Positions 34,091 through 58,560 of a DNA stretch of 64,000 bases are shown piece by piece. The DNA comes from Zhengitettix transpicula (lineage: Eukaryota; Arthropoda; Insecta; Orthoptera; Tetrigidae). The notes below the pieces were generated by a model. It saw only the letters and a program-made list of their open reading frames with translations. It was not told where the DNA came from and made no database searches. Position numbers and translations under genes: made by a program. The DNA is taken from positions 83,902,629 to 83,966,628 of the forward strand of contig CM073592.1 of NCBI GenBank assembly GCA_037074705.1, read 5' to 3'. Within the stretch, counting starts at the first letter, position 1. Every line of letters begins with the position of its first letter.

Positions 34091-37000
34091 TGTATAACAT
34101 CTAGATATGAAAGAGCAGACTTACCTGAAATCAACAGTTGGTCAAAATAGGCTGTGGAGAAAGAAATTTTCAAGTACCTGATCCCCCATCATCATTCTGA
34201 ACTGTATACTGATCTTGTCACATTTTCCTAAATTGCTTATTTAATAAATAATATAGATTTATAAAATTGCCCATGTGTTGGCTGACCTCACAGTAATTTA
34301 TTAGCGCAATCAATTATCTATTGCAAGCAGGTGCCCGCCAACTGAGGACTATTCTGTTGAACTTATACTACGGGATAAAATGGACAATTTCAGATCAAAA
34401 AGCAATGTGTGAGGATTTTTTAATACTGAAATGCTAATTCATTTTTAAACAGTAAAGAATGAAATTTTTTTGAGTCTACACTTATACAAATACTCAAGGT
34501 GTCATAATATTTCTTATATGCATTCATAATGAGGTAGTGCAGATGTCAGCCAAATGATGGTCAATATTATGTACTACATACAATGTGCATTATAAAGTTA
34601 TTAAAAAAGGCACACTGTATATAAGATTTGAATGCCATGATTAATGAAGATATTTTTTATTAAAGATTGTGCAAGGTAAATACACGATGAAACAATCACA
34701 ATGGTTCAGTATTATTATGTATATAACAGTGTATTTTATTCTTACTTTAAATGAAATTTAATAAGGTAATTTCTGTAATGAAAATCAAACACTTTGGATG
34801 TGATATGCCAAAACCTGTGAAAATTTGTTCTCTCGAATCTGTACACATGAGCAAACATTTCAGAGAAAAAAAACAAATTTGGACAACCAACTTGCAACAG
34901 AGAAATATTTCTAATAATAGATCTTCCTTTCTAGAAGTCGGTTTTAAGTAACTGATATATTGTTCAACTATGAAATTAAAGTTGTGTACATACATTTATA
35001 TAACTGTATTACCCAACTCACCTCAAAAGTCTGTGGGATCAACAATGATATGAGGTTAGACAATATTATTACTTTGCCATCATTTGATATTCGATAGACA
35101 AAACTGTTTCACTTACATTTATGGACAAGAAATGTAAAGAAATATCCTGGTTATATAAGGAATATCATTTCCACTCAAAAATTACTATTTAAAATGTAAT
35201 AGATAAACATTTTCTGTAATATATATATAAAAAAAGACATTTTCACTGATCAGCGCAACTTGATCAATGGGAATTAATGTAATTTACACATCAACTCTTG
35301 AAGAAACAGAGTTTCTAAGATACATTCCAATGAGTTTTCATCTCTGTTAATACAGGTCCAAAAATTTCCAGCAGTATGTAACAAATGATAAATTTATTTA
35401 ATTTTGATCATAAAAACATTTACACAGAAAAAGTCTTTTTGTCAAACATTCATAAAGGAATATTATTCCTATCAGGTTGTATTAACTCCTGTATAAATCA
35501 ACACAATGACATTACTGAATCTGAATGGTAATATATATAAGAATATTACTTTCCTGGTGATTATAATAAGAATTCATCATTATATGAACATTCATTTGGA
35601 GCAACTTGAAATAAAGTGTCTTAAAATGTATCAAAAATAGTTTGATAAAATATTAACCATTCTTGAATCATATGTTTCACATTGAACTTTATCAACATAT
35701 GAGTAGGGAAAAGGAAATTATGGCAAGAATGGCAGTTCAATACACTACTTTGGTAAGTTTGCACAATGTAATTTTATCACTTAAGCTACATGATAAAAAA
35801 TGTATTTGTACTTTTTCATCAATTTAACATTAAATATGAAGCAACACTTTAGCAAATTTTTAAAGACATATTCTATTTTATGAAACATAGCCATAAATCC
35901 ATTACAAAGTTTGTCAATCATAGCATAAAAATCACAATCATTCCATTGATTACTTCTAACACTTTACGGTCAATGGTACATAATTTTATGACATTCCTTT
36001 AAACATAAGGTAACTTCTAAACATGAAAACACATTTTTGGTGGGCCTTATACTTTTGCAATGAGTGATAAAAATAAACATTCTCCCCAGCATTGCACAAT
36101 TATATACAATTCATAAATACTACATGTTAAGCGTGAAAGCAACAAAATAAAAATATTTACTAAAATTGTTAAAATATACATAAATCTAAACACGCATCTA
36201 TATTTCATATTCTATGTTACAGACAACTGAAAAAGCTCATTAAAAGAAATAATGAAAACATAAAAAAGTATCAATTATTACAAGATCTGAAAAAAAAATT
36301 GTTGTCCAAGGCATCACAAAATAATTCCTGACACAAACTAAATGAAATTGATTTTAGGGAACAATGAACATTTACCACTCACAAATGTATCCTACACACA
36401 TAGCATGAAAGAGTAAATCTCTCTCAAAACCTTTTAATGATAAAAAGCTCAAAGTAGCTGCAGCATGTCAGTCAAATACAATATAATGAAATGCCTTTAA
36501 TACCCAAATAACTCTGTCATATTTAGAATTTTTCAGGGACAATATTCCCATTTCAGGAAAATCATTGATTTCATAGTCAGATTTATTAACATATGAAGAG
36601 TTCATCTAGTGTAATGAGTGTACATATTGCATTGGGAGTCAATGAAATCTGTATACAACAAACTCATTCTTGTTTGTTAGCCTGAAAACTAATAAGCAGT
36701 TCTTTTCTGTTTAGTGAATGTATGTAATTTTTAACAAGACAGAAAATGATGTAAATAAAAAATACATTGTAAAAGAAGTGAGAAGATGAGCATTGTGAAA
36801 TGCATAACAATTTGTGTTAACTTGTAACTTAATTATAGTTTGACTTGAAAAAAGGTTATTGTGAACACTCATTAAAAATATCATAACTGTTGTACATTAC
36901 AGACATCAGAGTAGATGAAAAAAAGTAAACTGGAATATAAATAACCTTATAAATTTAATCAAAGACTATCTGGCCAATTATAGATTACTGTAGTTTTTAC

Positions 37001-37985
37001 AATAATTACATTTTTATTCAAACAGCTAGTCAAATAATTTTTTTTATTATAATTTATACCAGCCAAAACTGCATTAAAATGTGCAAAACTGAATTTGTTC
37101 CACATAAAATCAAAAAACAAAACAAATCTGCATATTGTAGACTAAAAACACAATCAAATAACATGAAAGAACTGCTTATGTAACAAACAAATTTTATTTT
37201 TTAACACAAAAATACACATTACTCACTACAAAATAAATGTTGTAAGGAACTGTGATGCACTAAAATCTTTTGTCATTCTTAATATACAATGAAGTATATA
37301 TATTCAGAAAATCATTTTTTCACTTCTTTGTTAATATTTTTGATAAAAACTTGTTTGCAGTTTCTACCCATACATGTATTACTGTAACAAATATCTGAGC
37401 GCACACCATATAATAGTATGAGCCTGTCAGAGGAAATTACTCCTCATTAACAGCTATATTTTTAATTGATGAACTATTGTTTCCAATGTGATAGACAAGT
37501 CATATATTCAGGTTGGTTATGAAAATCTTCAATTGCACTGTTATGTAAGACTCACAACAAATGTTACATAGGTAGGTAAAAACAATACATTTAAAATTAC
37601 CCACTTCCCCCAAATCATTTGATATTTAGTGGGTTAAAGCATCACAGACACTAAAATTGTACCAAAAAAATAAGTAACATCAATGTTTTGATTTCAAAAA
37701 TATAAATTGTCCAATTAAAAATGAATCTACTGAATCACTCAAAGAAATTGTTTAGCAAATTAATCAATTAACACTATGACATAACTGCAATTCACATGAA
37801 GAGTATGACTGTTAAATATTTTTCCAAAACAGAAGAAAATGTACTATTACTTAGTACCCTAATTAATTTGTCATACAATAACTAAGAAACAATGTCATTG
37901 GAAGAAGAACTTTTAACTATACAAAACCTAACATCTGTACTATTAATAAAAAGTAAATGTACAGCTGGTCAACTGAGTTAGCAAT
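34091..37985. other. AT-rich region downstream of TFIIS, possibly including its 3' UTR
   Basis: No conserved coding block and, unlike most of 33-61 kb, few Penelope-like units. Since TFIIS reads leftward and ends at 37986, some of this could be its 3' UTR. Several TTTATT (AATAAA on the minus strand) occur, for example near 37191, but none could be preferred. Confidence 0.4.
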
Positions 37986-46094
<8,109 letters not shown>

Positions 46095-46555
46095 TTTGAT
46101 CCTTTAATAGGAAACAATTAAAATTGAAACTGTTTTAATCAAATTTTAAGTGCAAAGCGTCTTCTCCGAGCCTCATTCCCTAGTAAATGCATTTTGGAAG
46201 GTACAATTGCCAACTTACCAGAACTTCCCGCCAAATTAACTTTTTTTACGACATATCACTATAACAATTAAATGCCCAAAATTTTATGTACCAAATATTG
46301 TACTTTGACATCTGTGTTAGCTTTCATTTTTAAATCCTATCGGCGCAATAGAATTATTCCATAAACTGTTGTAATAATAAGTACCAATGTAGACTTCTCT
46401 GCACACGCACTTCTTTGGCTTTGATGCTAAGATCCAACTGAGACCGCTCACTACATAAACATTGGGTTATTAACGTTCTGTTGTAGTGGTTAATAGTTAC
46501 TAAGTAAATGTTGATTACACTTTAATTTGTCGCTATTGTATTTGTTGTGTAAAAC
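46095..46555. promoter_or_regulatory. Bidirectional promoter region between TFIIS and RPB3
   Basis: Only 461 bp separate the two start codons, which point away from each other, so both promoters and 5' UTRs must overlap or lie close unless 5' introns exist. No convincing TATA box was found. TTCCCGCCAAA at 46225-46235 resembles an E2F site. A 5' UTR intron for TFIIS is possible (acceptor-like 'tcctattaaag' just before its ATG on the minus strand). Shared control is inferred from spacing. Confidence 0.7.
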
Positions 46556-48790
<2,235 letters not shown>

Positions 48791-50869
48791 GGTTGAATTG
48801 AATTTTAAAATATTTAATATAAACTATGCAACTTGTTATTTTTGTACATTACCATTTTTTATAAATGACAAAAACTACTGCATTGAAAATTTAAATATTA
48901 TTTAATTTTTAGTAGTAAGTAAAATTGTACAAAAAATTTTTTTTAATCATTTTGTCAAATTTAATTTATGCTACTATTTGTAATTTTCTGTTACAAATAC
49001 ACATACCAAATATAATGTTCATAACTTTATATTTATCCTATTTATGCTGATAGCTCACTTCTTTTTAGTACTCTAGTTCACAAACATTTACGTACACTTG
49101 TACTATTGCATACACTGGCTGACAAACTTCAGCTTTTATAAACAAGTTTGTGTCTCATTTTTCTCACTGACTAGAACCTAAACTTATAAAATTTCTTAAA
49201 CTTTTATTTTTGCAATCCTGGCACCTCAATTGAGGGGATAGAAACACCATAATATTATAGATAATTTTTGACTGCTTCGTATTCTTTTGTAAATATATGT
49301 GAATCTAAAATAAATTTAGTTTTTCTACCAGGCCGCTATTGTGTGCTGAATTCCTGAGAGGAGTAAGCAATCCATTATTAATATTTTCTTACTCAAGAAA
49401 AGAAACAGCAAAAGTTATTTTAAATTCCATTATCTGCTTTCAACTGCTTTTCCATCTTACTAGGACTCCATACCCAGTCACAACACAAAGCAATCAATGT
49501 GGAATTACATGTTCTAATATGCAATACCTCAAAAGACCAGTTTTGCACTATAATTGCCAAGAAAATTGTGAAAACTTCAACGCCACCTCATTTTCCTTGT
49601 GAGAAATGAACACATGATGTGGTCCACAATGAGCTAATGACTTAAATTGTTTCAGCAGCATTTGTGGAGTTCAGCATCTTTCAACTTTGACGAGATTATT
49701 GTGACAATTTAAACACTCAATATCATGTAAGTGCACTTGATATAGTGACAAAAATAATTTGTTGAGAGTGAAAAGAAATAACCAAAAAGGAATTGAACAA
49801 GCCACCCTACTCCCATAAGAGGTGGTCATCAAAACCTACCCTGGCAAGTCAATGAGGAGGTTTGGTGATCTTTTTGTGAATGGAAACATTTAAGATCATA
49901 AAGACTAAGATGTAAAGAATTATTATTGTTGATTTGATTCTGTTCTGTGTTCCTATCATTGCCAAGCAGAGAGCAATTTTGTACTTTCTGTTCATGCTGA
50001 GCATGATAGTATACCTTCAGCTGCATTAGCACAATAACAGCAGAAATCAGTCACTACGAGACATCATTCAAGTTCCTGTCATCGCAGTAACTCTAGGATA
50101 ACTACTTTTACTGTTCGTCACCGAATATATTACGTGCATATTCTGGTTATAAAGTTTGTTGACAATGGGGTTGAGTTAATTTTAAATATTAGGTATTCCA
50201 TTCTCTAATATGGGAAATTATGAAATACTGAAGAAATTGAAAATGTTGAACAGTCAAAACTCTTACTATTCAACTGGAGAAAAAATGTTACAAATCAGAG
50301 CCCTCAGTCCCATGAAGTTTTACTTTACCAAACTTTTTTTTTAATAAGTGCAATATGATGTATGAAATACTGTGTAGTAAAGAAGGCAATACAACTAAAC
50401 TACTAGTCTACTTCTATTCTTAAAATTTAAGCATAGCACCAGGAATGAAGGGATTAAACTATTAATGGCTTCCTGATTCAACTGTCATTGTCACAATTTT
50501 TTATAATGGAAGAAAGGAATAAATGTTCAACAGTGACAGCCTATGGTAAACAATAAAAAAAATCTAAGTCAGCCATTTATCATTTAAAAAAGTAATTTAT
50601 ATGAAAAAAATTCTAAATGACTCAGAAAACTGCTTATACACCGTCAAGTTAGGAAATGGTAAATAAATTAATTAAATATAGATATTTATTTCACAATATT
50701 ACATATATTCTATACAATGATTTAAAAATAAATAATAAAAAACACAAACTAAGAAATTACAAAAGCTTGGTAACAAATATTATCTGGGATTCATGTGATA
50801 ATTTAATTGAAGTTCCAAAAGCATAACAGTTAGTTTGTTCAAAGAGTAAATTGCACCCATTACGTACAC
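48791..50869. other. Region downstream of RPB3
   Basis: AT-rich. It includes the RPB3 3' UTR, perhaps to the AATAAA at 49309-49314. An 87-codon frame at 49339-49602 is unrecognised. Confidence 0.4.
49309..49314 (+). terminator. Possible RPB3 polyadenylation signal
   Basis: AATAAA about 520 nt after the RPB3 stop. A nearer non-canonical AATATA also exists around 48820, so the choice is uncertain. Confidence 0.3.
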
Positions 50870-51365
50870 ATACAGATATATATATATATAATTGTGATCA
50901 TTGGTTTGGAAAGGAAGGAGAGGTAGTTTGTTGGTTACATTGCTGGTGCACAGTACGGTGTAACACTATATATGCAGTCCGCAGCCAGCCAATGTACAGA
51001 ATGGTGTAACACTTCTTTTCTGAAGGAGGAGGCTGAGAGCCTCCAAAAATTTGAAGAACAACCTTCAGTTCCTTATGGCGACAACACACTTCACTTTCAT
51101 GTAAGCCACAACCTATCTCTCTCTCCTTTCCATACCAATATTGTGATTATATATATATATATATGGTGTGTGTATAGATACATAAGGATGTGACATAGTC
51201 ACTGTAATTAAAATAATTGGTATTGAAAGGAAAGTGTGGTAGGACTATTCACTTGGTCCACTACAGGGTGCTGCTCTCTCCTGTCTAACAGAGTGACACT
51301 GGCCCTCAATTTCAGGTGAGCCATTTCTTATATTTCTTTTCTGTCCACATATATATATAATACCA
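50870..51365. mobile_element. Penelope-like terminal units (two, adjacent)
   Basis: The first (50880-51150) has 'ggaaaggaaggagaggtagt' at the left and 'tctctctcctttccatacca' at the right, with CTGAAGG...GGAGGC/GCCTCC...AAAA as a degenerate core at about 51020. The second (51190-51365) has 'attttcaggtgagcc'-like and 'tttcttttctgtcc'-like arm remnants. Both are flanked by AT runs. Confidence 0.55.
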
Positions 51366-52445
51366 ATACAATGAAACAATTTTTAAAAATGGAAATGAGA
51401 GATTCAAAATGCTTCTATCAAATTTACTTGATCATCTGTAATATAATTAAAAGCAAAACATAAATAGCACATGGAGAAGCCAGATGAGAAACTTTGTGAT
51501 TATTTAAAACTGAGAAATAGCCTTCATATGTTCAATACTGGTACGATGCATCAATAAAGCTATACTTTCAACAAATATTACATAGTCAGATCAAAATATT
51601 GAACATTAATGATTCTTTGTTTTGGTTTTCAAGGCTAGCATTTTTGGAATGCAAGATTTTAGTAGTATCTGCAGGATGTGTGACTTTAATAAAAGTATTT
51701 CAAATTATAATAACTTTTCTTTCATCCCTTATTTGCAAGATTCATCAACTCAAAAAATTTCTATCAGGGAGTAAACTATCTATACTAAAATGAAGTAAAT
51801 CACAAAACAGAACACAAAAAGTGATGATAAAAAACAAAAAAAAGACCTATTTTAACATACAAAAGTAGTTACTTATTTAGGAGAATGGAAAATTAACCAA
51901 TAAACTAACTTGGAATTTAGCTGTATAAACATTGAGAGGAGGATATTTTATTTGTTTCCTAGTTTTGTAGATTAAAATATCTATTGAACTACTTTTAGTA
52001 ATGGCCAACAGCCCTGCAGTAGGTTTTTACAATAGTAAGTCAAGTGAAACAAGTGCTTAACATGCAATTATTCACTAAGTAAGAATTAAGTTTAGAATAA
52101 AGTACATATATCATCGACAAGTATGGAAGACTAATGTGCTTTCCTTCATCAATTGTAGAAACCCACTCATACAAGAATAATGAACTGACAAAAATTTCAG
52201 TGCCAATATGAGGTCAGCCGTAACTGTCTATAGTAAAAATTACAATACGAAAATTTCTTATAAATAACATTTTTCCTGGTCAGACACACAACATTTCAAA
52301 ATAAAAGTTATAAAATGTGATATCAATACTGAGATCTAGGAAATATAAAATACTATAACTGGTTCTAGGATAAATTTCCAAAATATTTGTTAGAAAACAC
52401 AGAAACTACATTCTTTTAAACACTTAAGATTGATGAATCTGGAAC
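51366..52445. other. Spacer between Penelope-like units and the CREC gene end
   Basis: AT-rich. No gene or known repeat recognised. Confidence 0.4.
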
Positions 52446-52451
52446 TTTATT
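52446..52451 (-). terminator. Polyadenylation signal of the CREC gene
   Basis: AATAAA on the minus strand, about 65 nt after the stop codon. Confidence 0.6.
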
Positions 52452-52516
52452 CCAAAACTTTCTGCAAAATTTGAAAAACCATTTGGAATTTTAAAAAATA
52501 TATTCCAAAACTAATT

Positions 52517-55500
52517 TTATAATTCATCTTGAAAGATGTGTATATTGTGGAGATGATCACCATAGTCAGTGGCTTCACTTCCAACAAATGTTTCATGGTG
52601 ATCAACAATTTCTTGAAATGACAGTACATTGTCACCATCATCATCTGAAGCAGCAAATAGATGATCTACTTCCTCTTCTGCTATTTCACTAATAACAATA
52701 CAGTATATTAAAATAAGAAACTAAAATACTATACATATGATTCAGTAAAATTAAATGGATCTAACTGAAAGCATTCAAAATAAACACATCAGTGTACAAT
52801 TGAACTTTCTTCAGTAAAGTTAACAAACAATTTCAAATGTTGCTTTATTATTATAATAAATAATTATAAAAATAAAAACTATAATCAGATAATTTAAATG
52901 AAAATGGTAATATATTTTTGTTTAGTTTCAAATGTCAAATATAATATAATGTTGCATTAGATTACAAAAAAAAAGGGAATATTTAAAATGTTTAAAATAA
53001 TCAATTTACTTACTCATTGCTGGGAACCACCCAAGATAAAATTTCTGCTCCATTCAGTTTCCCATCAGTATCTTTATCAAATTCATTGTCAAACTTTTCT
53101 TTTTCAACTAATAACCATTCCTTATCATGGTTTTTGGCTGAAGACAATATCACAATTAATAACACTAAATTAAACACAATGTTTTTAATCAGTAGTCAAA
53201 CTTAAATGAGAAAGAAATTCTTTGGTTTTAAAATTAAAAATTAATGTTTTTTCAAAGAGTATTAAAAATACAGTTTTATGTACAAAAAATATATGTAGGA
53301 TCCTTGTTAAAATGTAAATTGTCGAGGTGTGTTACATAAAAATAACACAAAAGCTACCTCTAGATTGGAGTCAAATTGGGGGTTATTGATGAATGACGTC
53401 TCGGGTAATGCCGGTATGATGTGTGGTATTTATATTATCACTTATTTTGTCTGTATTTGGCTATCTTTCTTATTTATTATTCAATCAGACGTAAATTTTT
53501 TCACTTCAAAATTTCATTAATTTGATTTTAATTGTTCAAAGTAAATAAGTTTAAAAGCTATCAGTTGTGTATTACATTAAATAATATATATATGAATAAT
53601 CTTAGTCAACATATCAGGACATAAACATTATAGAATGGCATCCATCAGTGTAGACAAACATGACATCAACACAGGCAATATGAAGAAGGTGCAGAGTGGG
53701 ACATTGTGTGCATGGGCTCTGACAGTCTAATGTCAGCTAATATATTATTAAAGAATAATTAATGATAGAAAATAAACTTTTAAGTATACAAAAGGAGTAT
53801 GTGAAATACCAGAAATCAAATGAAATTGAACTGTATACAACTTACCTCTATCTCCAATATACTCTTGAAAATTAATAAATCCATCTCCATCAGTATCTTT
53901 CTCTTGAAGTGTTTGTTTTAAGATAAGTGGCAGCATGTCAGGATGTTCTTCTGGATGGGAGAACATAATGAACTCCTGCTTATTCAATGAGCCATCCTTG
54001 TTTCTATCAGCTGCTTCAAACATTAGCTTGTCATCTTTCACCAACTGCAATAGAGTAAAAAGAAAAGTTAAGCAACAAAAAGTTAAATATAACATTTGAT
54101 ATTTAAATAAAATATATATGGAAAGTTTCACTTGTATAACAAAGGAAAATTAATAGGAAATAACTAGGTGTGTAATCTAGTAAAAGATTTTACAGATCAA
54201 TAAATATGCAGACAATGATAATTATTGAAAATATTTTTTATGTGATATTTTAAAAGTAAAACCTAATTATTAAGTATTAATTTTTGTATTAACAAAAATA
54301 ATTTTTCAAAATTATTCAATTACCTTATCTTCTTCACTATTCTCATTTGAGACATCATTTTCCTCTTCATCATCACTATGAATCCCAAATGAATCAGCAA
54401 CATATTCAGCCCAAGTAACTTTTGCATCTTCATTTTCATCTGCATCTTCAAAGCGATCATTTGATTCCTCTTCTGATAACATCCTTTATATATTGAAAGC
54501 AAATACAAATGATATTACACAATACAATAGCACAAAATAAACTATTGATTCTGCACACTTAATATTTCCACTACAGCTTGTAGTTATGGTCAGTAATTGT
54601 TTGTTACATGAGAAAGCACATACAGGGAAAAGTGAAGAAAATGAGGTTCCACTTACAGTAAATTGTGATTGTTAAGTGAACATGACTGAAGATTTTTTTG
54701 CCAAATCTTGACAAAATGTATGTTATGAATGTGTGGTTTCACCATTATGGAGATATATTTTAGGGACATTTTTCAGTGGCCTGCCTGCTTACCCTATTTA
54801 ACTTCTAGTGATGTTTGTCTTGTGGGAAAGGAGGGGGGGGGGTTTCAAATCCAAAATGTACAATATTACTGAAGGACTCTTGCTCAAATGAAGGACAATA
54901 TTCGCCAAGAAATTGGATCACTATCTATCACCAATGCGCTCGAAAACTTCCGAATTTGGGTAAATCAGTACTTTATCAATGGGAGGCACTACTACAAATA
55001 TTAAAACAGCAAAAACTAAAATTTCCAATGTTGTAGAATAAGGAGAAAAAATAATTAAAACAACAACTATAACATCTTCTTTTATTGATCTTTAATTTTC
55101 ATGAAAATTGTACATACCTAAGATGCAATTCAGTATCTGACAAATTATGGGGTAAGGTTGTAAGGAAGGTAAGTTTGAAATATTGGTTAAAATTTTTGGT
55201 ATTTTGGCTCTTGGCATAAGCAGCTATTGGGAATCGTGGTTTTGAAAGTTTAACAAATTTAAAGGTGTTAGCAATGGATTCAGGAATAGTTTGTTTTATT
55301 TGGCTAATGTAAAATATAGGACAGAGTCTGCAAATCTGGCAAATGATAACAGGAGAGGCAGGTAATGCATTATTTGATTGTAGGTGGCTATTTGTTAAGG
55401 AGGATTGTACTATCAAAAATCTGTGCAACCTGGTTTACATAATTACTTACCATTTGAAACACTACATAAGGAATGTTGCAACACCAATATAAAACCAAAA

Positions 55501-56893
55501 TAAGTGTACTTACATAATTTATATATGTTTAAATACTAATTTGCTTTCAGAGTGCATGTAAACTTTAATTTAAACCCTTAGAGACAAATGAGAGAAGAGA
55601 AGAGCTACTGCCCTTTAGTAATACTTTAAACTAGTTTGCTAAAAATTACAACAAATTTATGTGTTTCCTCACTTAAAAGATCTCAATATCCAGGCATGTA
55701 ATTCGTTTCTATCAATATTTTCATCCTTATTAAGATCCATTTTACCCAAAAGAATGCGAAGTCTACGCTTTGCCTCTTCTGGCTCCAAGTGATCAAATTC
55801 CTCTGCTTCCTTAACACTTCCTGCAAAATAATTTTTTAAAATCAATTTCATGTTGTTTTGAGTGTGGAAAATATATATCTCAACAAGACAATCAACCTTA
55901 AACTGACTTTCCTGGGAAATATAAACTTATGAAAAAGGGCCTGCATGCCTAATAAAACAAAATACTTCAATATGATATTAACCAGACACTCAGTTTATTG
56001 TAATTAGCTATACCAAGAATTTTAATTTAATCTATATATATATATACATACACACGTCTGTCTCTCTGTGTGTATGTGTCTCCCCTATGCACTCCTAAAC
56101 CATTCATTTGATTGTGATAAAACTTTGGTGAGTTTTTTACACATGCATATGAAGGTTTCTGTCAGCCATTTGAAGCATTAGGCAGCTCCCAAGGGGTGAA
56201 CAGGGAAATAATTTCACCCCCTTAAAGCACCAATAAGGGAGGGGGTGGATGGGCATTACATAAAAATAATGCAAAACAACCAAGATTTGTGTCAAATCCA
56301 AGGTTATAGAAGTCAACAAATTTAATTCTCACATTCACTATGTCAGTTAAGTTGTATTTCAGCCCCTACATGTGAAGGTGGGTGATGAATTTTAAAATAT
56401 GCTAAATCGGCCGTTTATAGCTTTGAATATTTAGTTTTACACAGTTCCTTAACTTAATTATTTACCGATTAATGTCAGCAGGAAATTATCCCAAATATTA
56501 TGTGAAATGCACTCAATGTGTTCCTAAATGTGAAGTGTTCCATAGTAATTTTGAGTGTTACCTTTCAAGTTAGTTCCAGACTTGTAGATTTATTAAACAA
56601 TTCTTTGACTAAATCAGTAACAGTTTGTAAATAGGAAAAGCCTCCTTTCTCTACTAGGTACATGTTACGCTGTTATACTTCTTACCCAGAATTGCTTCAT
56701 GATCAAATTCGGAATGATGTTCTCCTCCAGCAAAATGACTGTTATCCCTGGGACTGTATCCCCCGTCTTCCTCCCTTTCTATCCCATGATGATGAGAGTG
56801 AATGTGTGGCGACGCCGGTGAAGAATCGCACGAAACATAAATAAGAAATATGAAAAGAGTTATTTTGAACAGACGAGATACAGTTAAACACAT
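52517..56893 (-). CDS. CREC-family EF-hand protein (calumenin / reticulocalbin / supercoiling-factor type), six coding exons
   Basis: Minus-strand exons 56893-56686, 55820-55673, 54483-54324, 54044-53846, 53137-53014 and 52688-52517 join in frame to 336 aa. All introns are GT-AG. The N-terminus is a signal peptide (MCLTVSRLFKITLFIFLIYV), followed by a His-rich stretch (PHIHSHHH) and the conserved EFDHEAILG. Six EF-hand loops begin at D98, D134, D185, D222, D259 and D295. Loop 2 has Ala and loop 6 Asn where Gly is usual, so these may bind calcium weakly. WILRSFK, FSHPEEHPDM and VGSEATDYGDHL are typical of the family. The C-terminus QDEL resembles an ER-retrieval signal, placing it in the secretory-pathway lumen as a calcium-binding chaperone-like protein. 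Calumenin, reticulocalbin and insect SCF cannot be separated by eye. Confidence 0.95.
53390..53515. mobile_element. Penelope-like tail fragment in CREC intron
   Basis: 'tgatgtgtggtatttatatt' followed by 'tgtatttggctatctttctt' and 'attcaatcagacgtaaat' repeats the flank seen next to the 8.4- and 23.8-kb elements. Only this tail is left. Confidence 0.5.
55080..55440 (-). mobile_element. Penelope-like GIY-YIG remnant in CREC intron
   Basis: The minus frame through about 55370-55195 reads LPASPVIICQICRLCPIFYI then SQIKQTIPESIANTFKFVKL and FPIAAYAKSQNT. It is homologous to the GIY-YIG remnants at 41 kb and 60.5 kb, with FYIG changed to FYIS. It lies between CREC exons 2 and 3 in the sense orientation and is not part of the host protein. 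Confidence 0.75.
56030..56400. repeat. Dispersed repeat of unknown class, in CREC intron 1
   Basis: Starts with an AT/AC microsatellite and 'tgtgtgtatgtgtctcccct'. The right part ('ggttatagaagtcaacaaat' then 'tttaattctcacat') resembles 61500-61540 near the other end of the window, so this is a repeat. No coding motif was seen. Confidence 0.45.
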
Positions 56894-58560
56894 TCTGGGA
56901 TCCAGGATTGTTCAAACTATATGTTCAAATGTCAGAATTCTTCTCACTTCTCGTCTATAACACCAGCATGCCAACACTTTTCAGGTATGTGCTTGTAAAG
57001 CATAAAGCAAGTCAGCACTTACAGTCTAGAAAACACCATCTTGCTTTTAGTATTTCTGCTACATTCAGCATTTATGAAGATAAATGATTTTCTAGAATAA
57101 CATTGTACATAAATAGTCTATACCCCGGAAAATAGCCAACGTATGAAAATTAATACTGCATTTATAAATTACTGAAAGTAAGCAGCGACAACGTTAAGAT
57201 ACGGTTGAGAGGTGCAGACATTTTAAAACTTAATAGGAAATATTAATCAACCGACGAAAAATAAAATATTACATTCCATCATTATTGTCTTATTTTCATA
57301 TTCTTGTCAGTGTTGGCTATATATTGACAAGTGGTACCTTCAAAGAACTTCAGTACACTGTGCTAATGAAGTTGGATTTTAAAATAAAGTCCATTATATA
57401 TCTTGCAACTTAATTTCAGAATAAAGTATAATGTGGCGCAGAATTCTGTTTCAAATTGTTATAGCAATGGTATAAAATTACAGGAAAAAAAAATTAATTA
57501 ATTGGGACCTATCTGTCTAATTTGAAAAATTACTTTTCTTTTAAGATCTAAAATTTATTATATGTATCACAATTACAATGACTGATATGAAGTAATGTTG
57601 AAGGTAAATATTTCACGTCTAACATTAAACTTAATACGTGAATCTGAGAAATGTCAACCAAGTAGCCAAAGTAAAGAAAGCAAAGATTATCAGAAAGAGA
57701 AATCTTTTGTGTTGGTATTAAATGTATCTGTGGAGAAGTTCTGGAGACGCAATATTTACTTCTTACTTAGGAATACAAATTTTGTATTTTGATCTTATTA
57801 AATAGAAGACTGGGCGATAATTATCATCATGGGCTGAAGGTGACGACACCCAAGACGTAAGGATTAAATTTATTCACACTAGTTCTATGAATACTTGGCG
57901 GCATTGTCATTTGTGAAAATAATTTCGATTTAATAAATATCTTAAAAATGTAAAAAGTCGACATATTTATTCTATTATTTGAAATGTTTGTTGAACGCTC
58001 GATTATGAAATAGTAATTGATGTTCATAATGTTATTATTAATTGAATGATTTAGTTCAAATATACACTTAACAGACGTTTCTAAAACAGCTGTATGTAAT
58101 TAACTTATCTATTGCAATTTGAAGCATTGTTTTTCTGCCGTTCAAATATGCCAGCATTGAGCTTAATTTTACGTCTCGACCTCTATATTTCATGTGTTTT
58201 TTTGGTGCTTTAAATATAGATTCTTAATTTCAATTATCTTGAGACCTTGTTTTGAATTGTGTACGAACATATAGATATAATAATTTAATATAGTAATGTA
58301 TAATTACTGTTGGTAATTTGAAAATTCAATTTTCATTGAAATCATGTTCAGTTATACTTTTAAATTAAACTTTGTTTCCAAATAATAAAATATACAAAAT
58401 TACAAATAATAACAGAACTTTTATACAATTACCAATTCCACGGTTATTGGTAATCATACTTTTGTTGTTATTAAGCCAATACATATGAAGTATACATTTA
58501 CATTCAAATGCCATAATCACTCAAATAAACTTGCCTGACTGTGTTTATATGTGTATATAA
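56894..58560. other. 5' flank of the CREC gene and spacer
   Basis: Contains the presumed CREC promoter immediately right of 56893. No TATA-like box was convincing. The rest is AT-rich with no gene recognised. Confidence 0.4.

Noticed and set aside
54826..54845. Poly-G tract as a functional element
   Set aside because: A short G run (aggaggggggggg) in an intron without other signals is most simply low-complexity sequence.
55099..55428. Extra coding exon of the CREC gene
   Set aside because: Its translation is a Penelope-type GIY-YIG remnant; CREC exons 2 and 3 join in frame without it.
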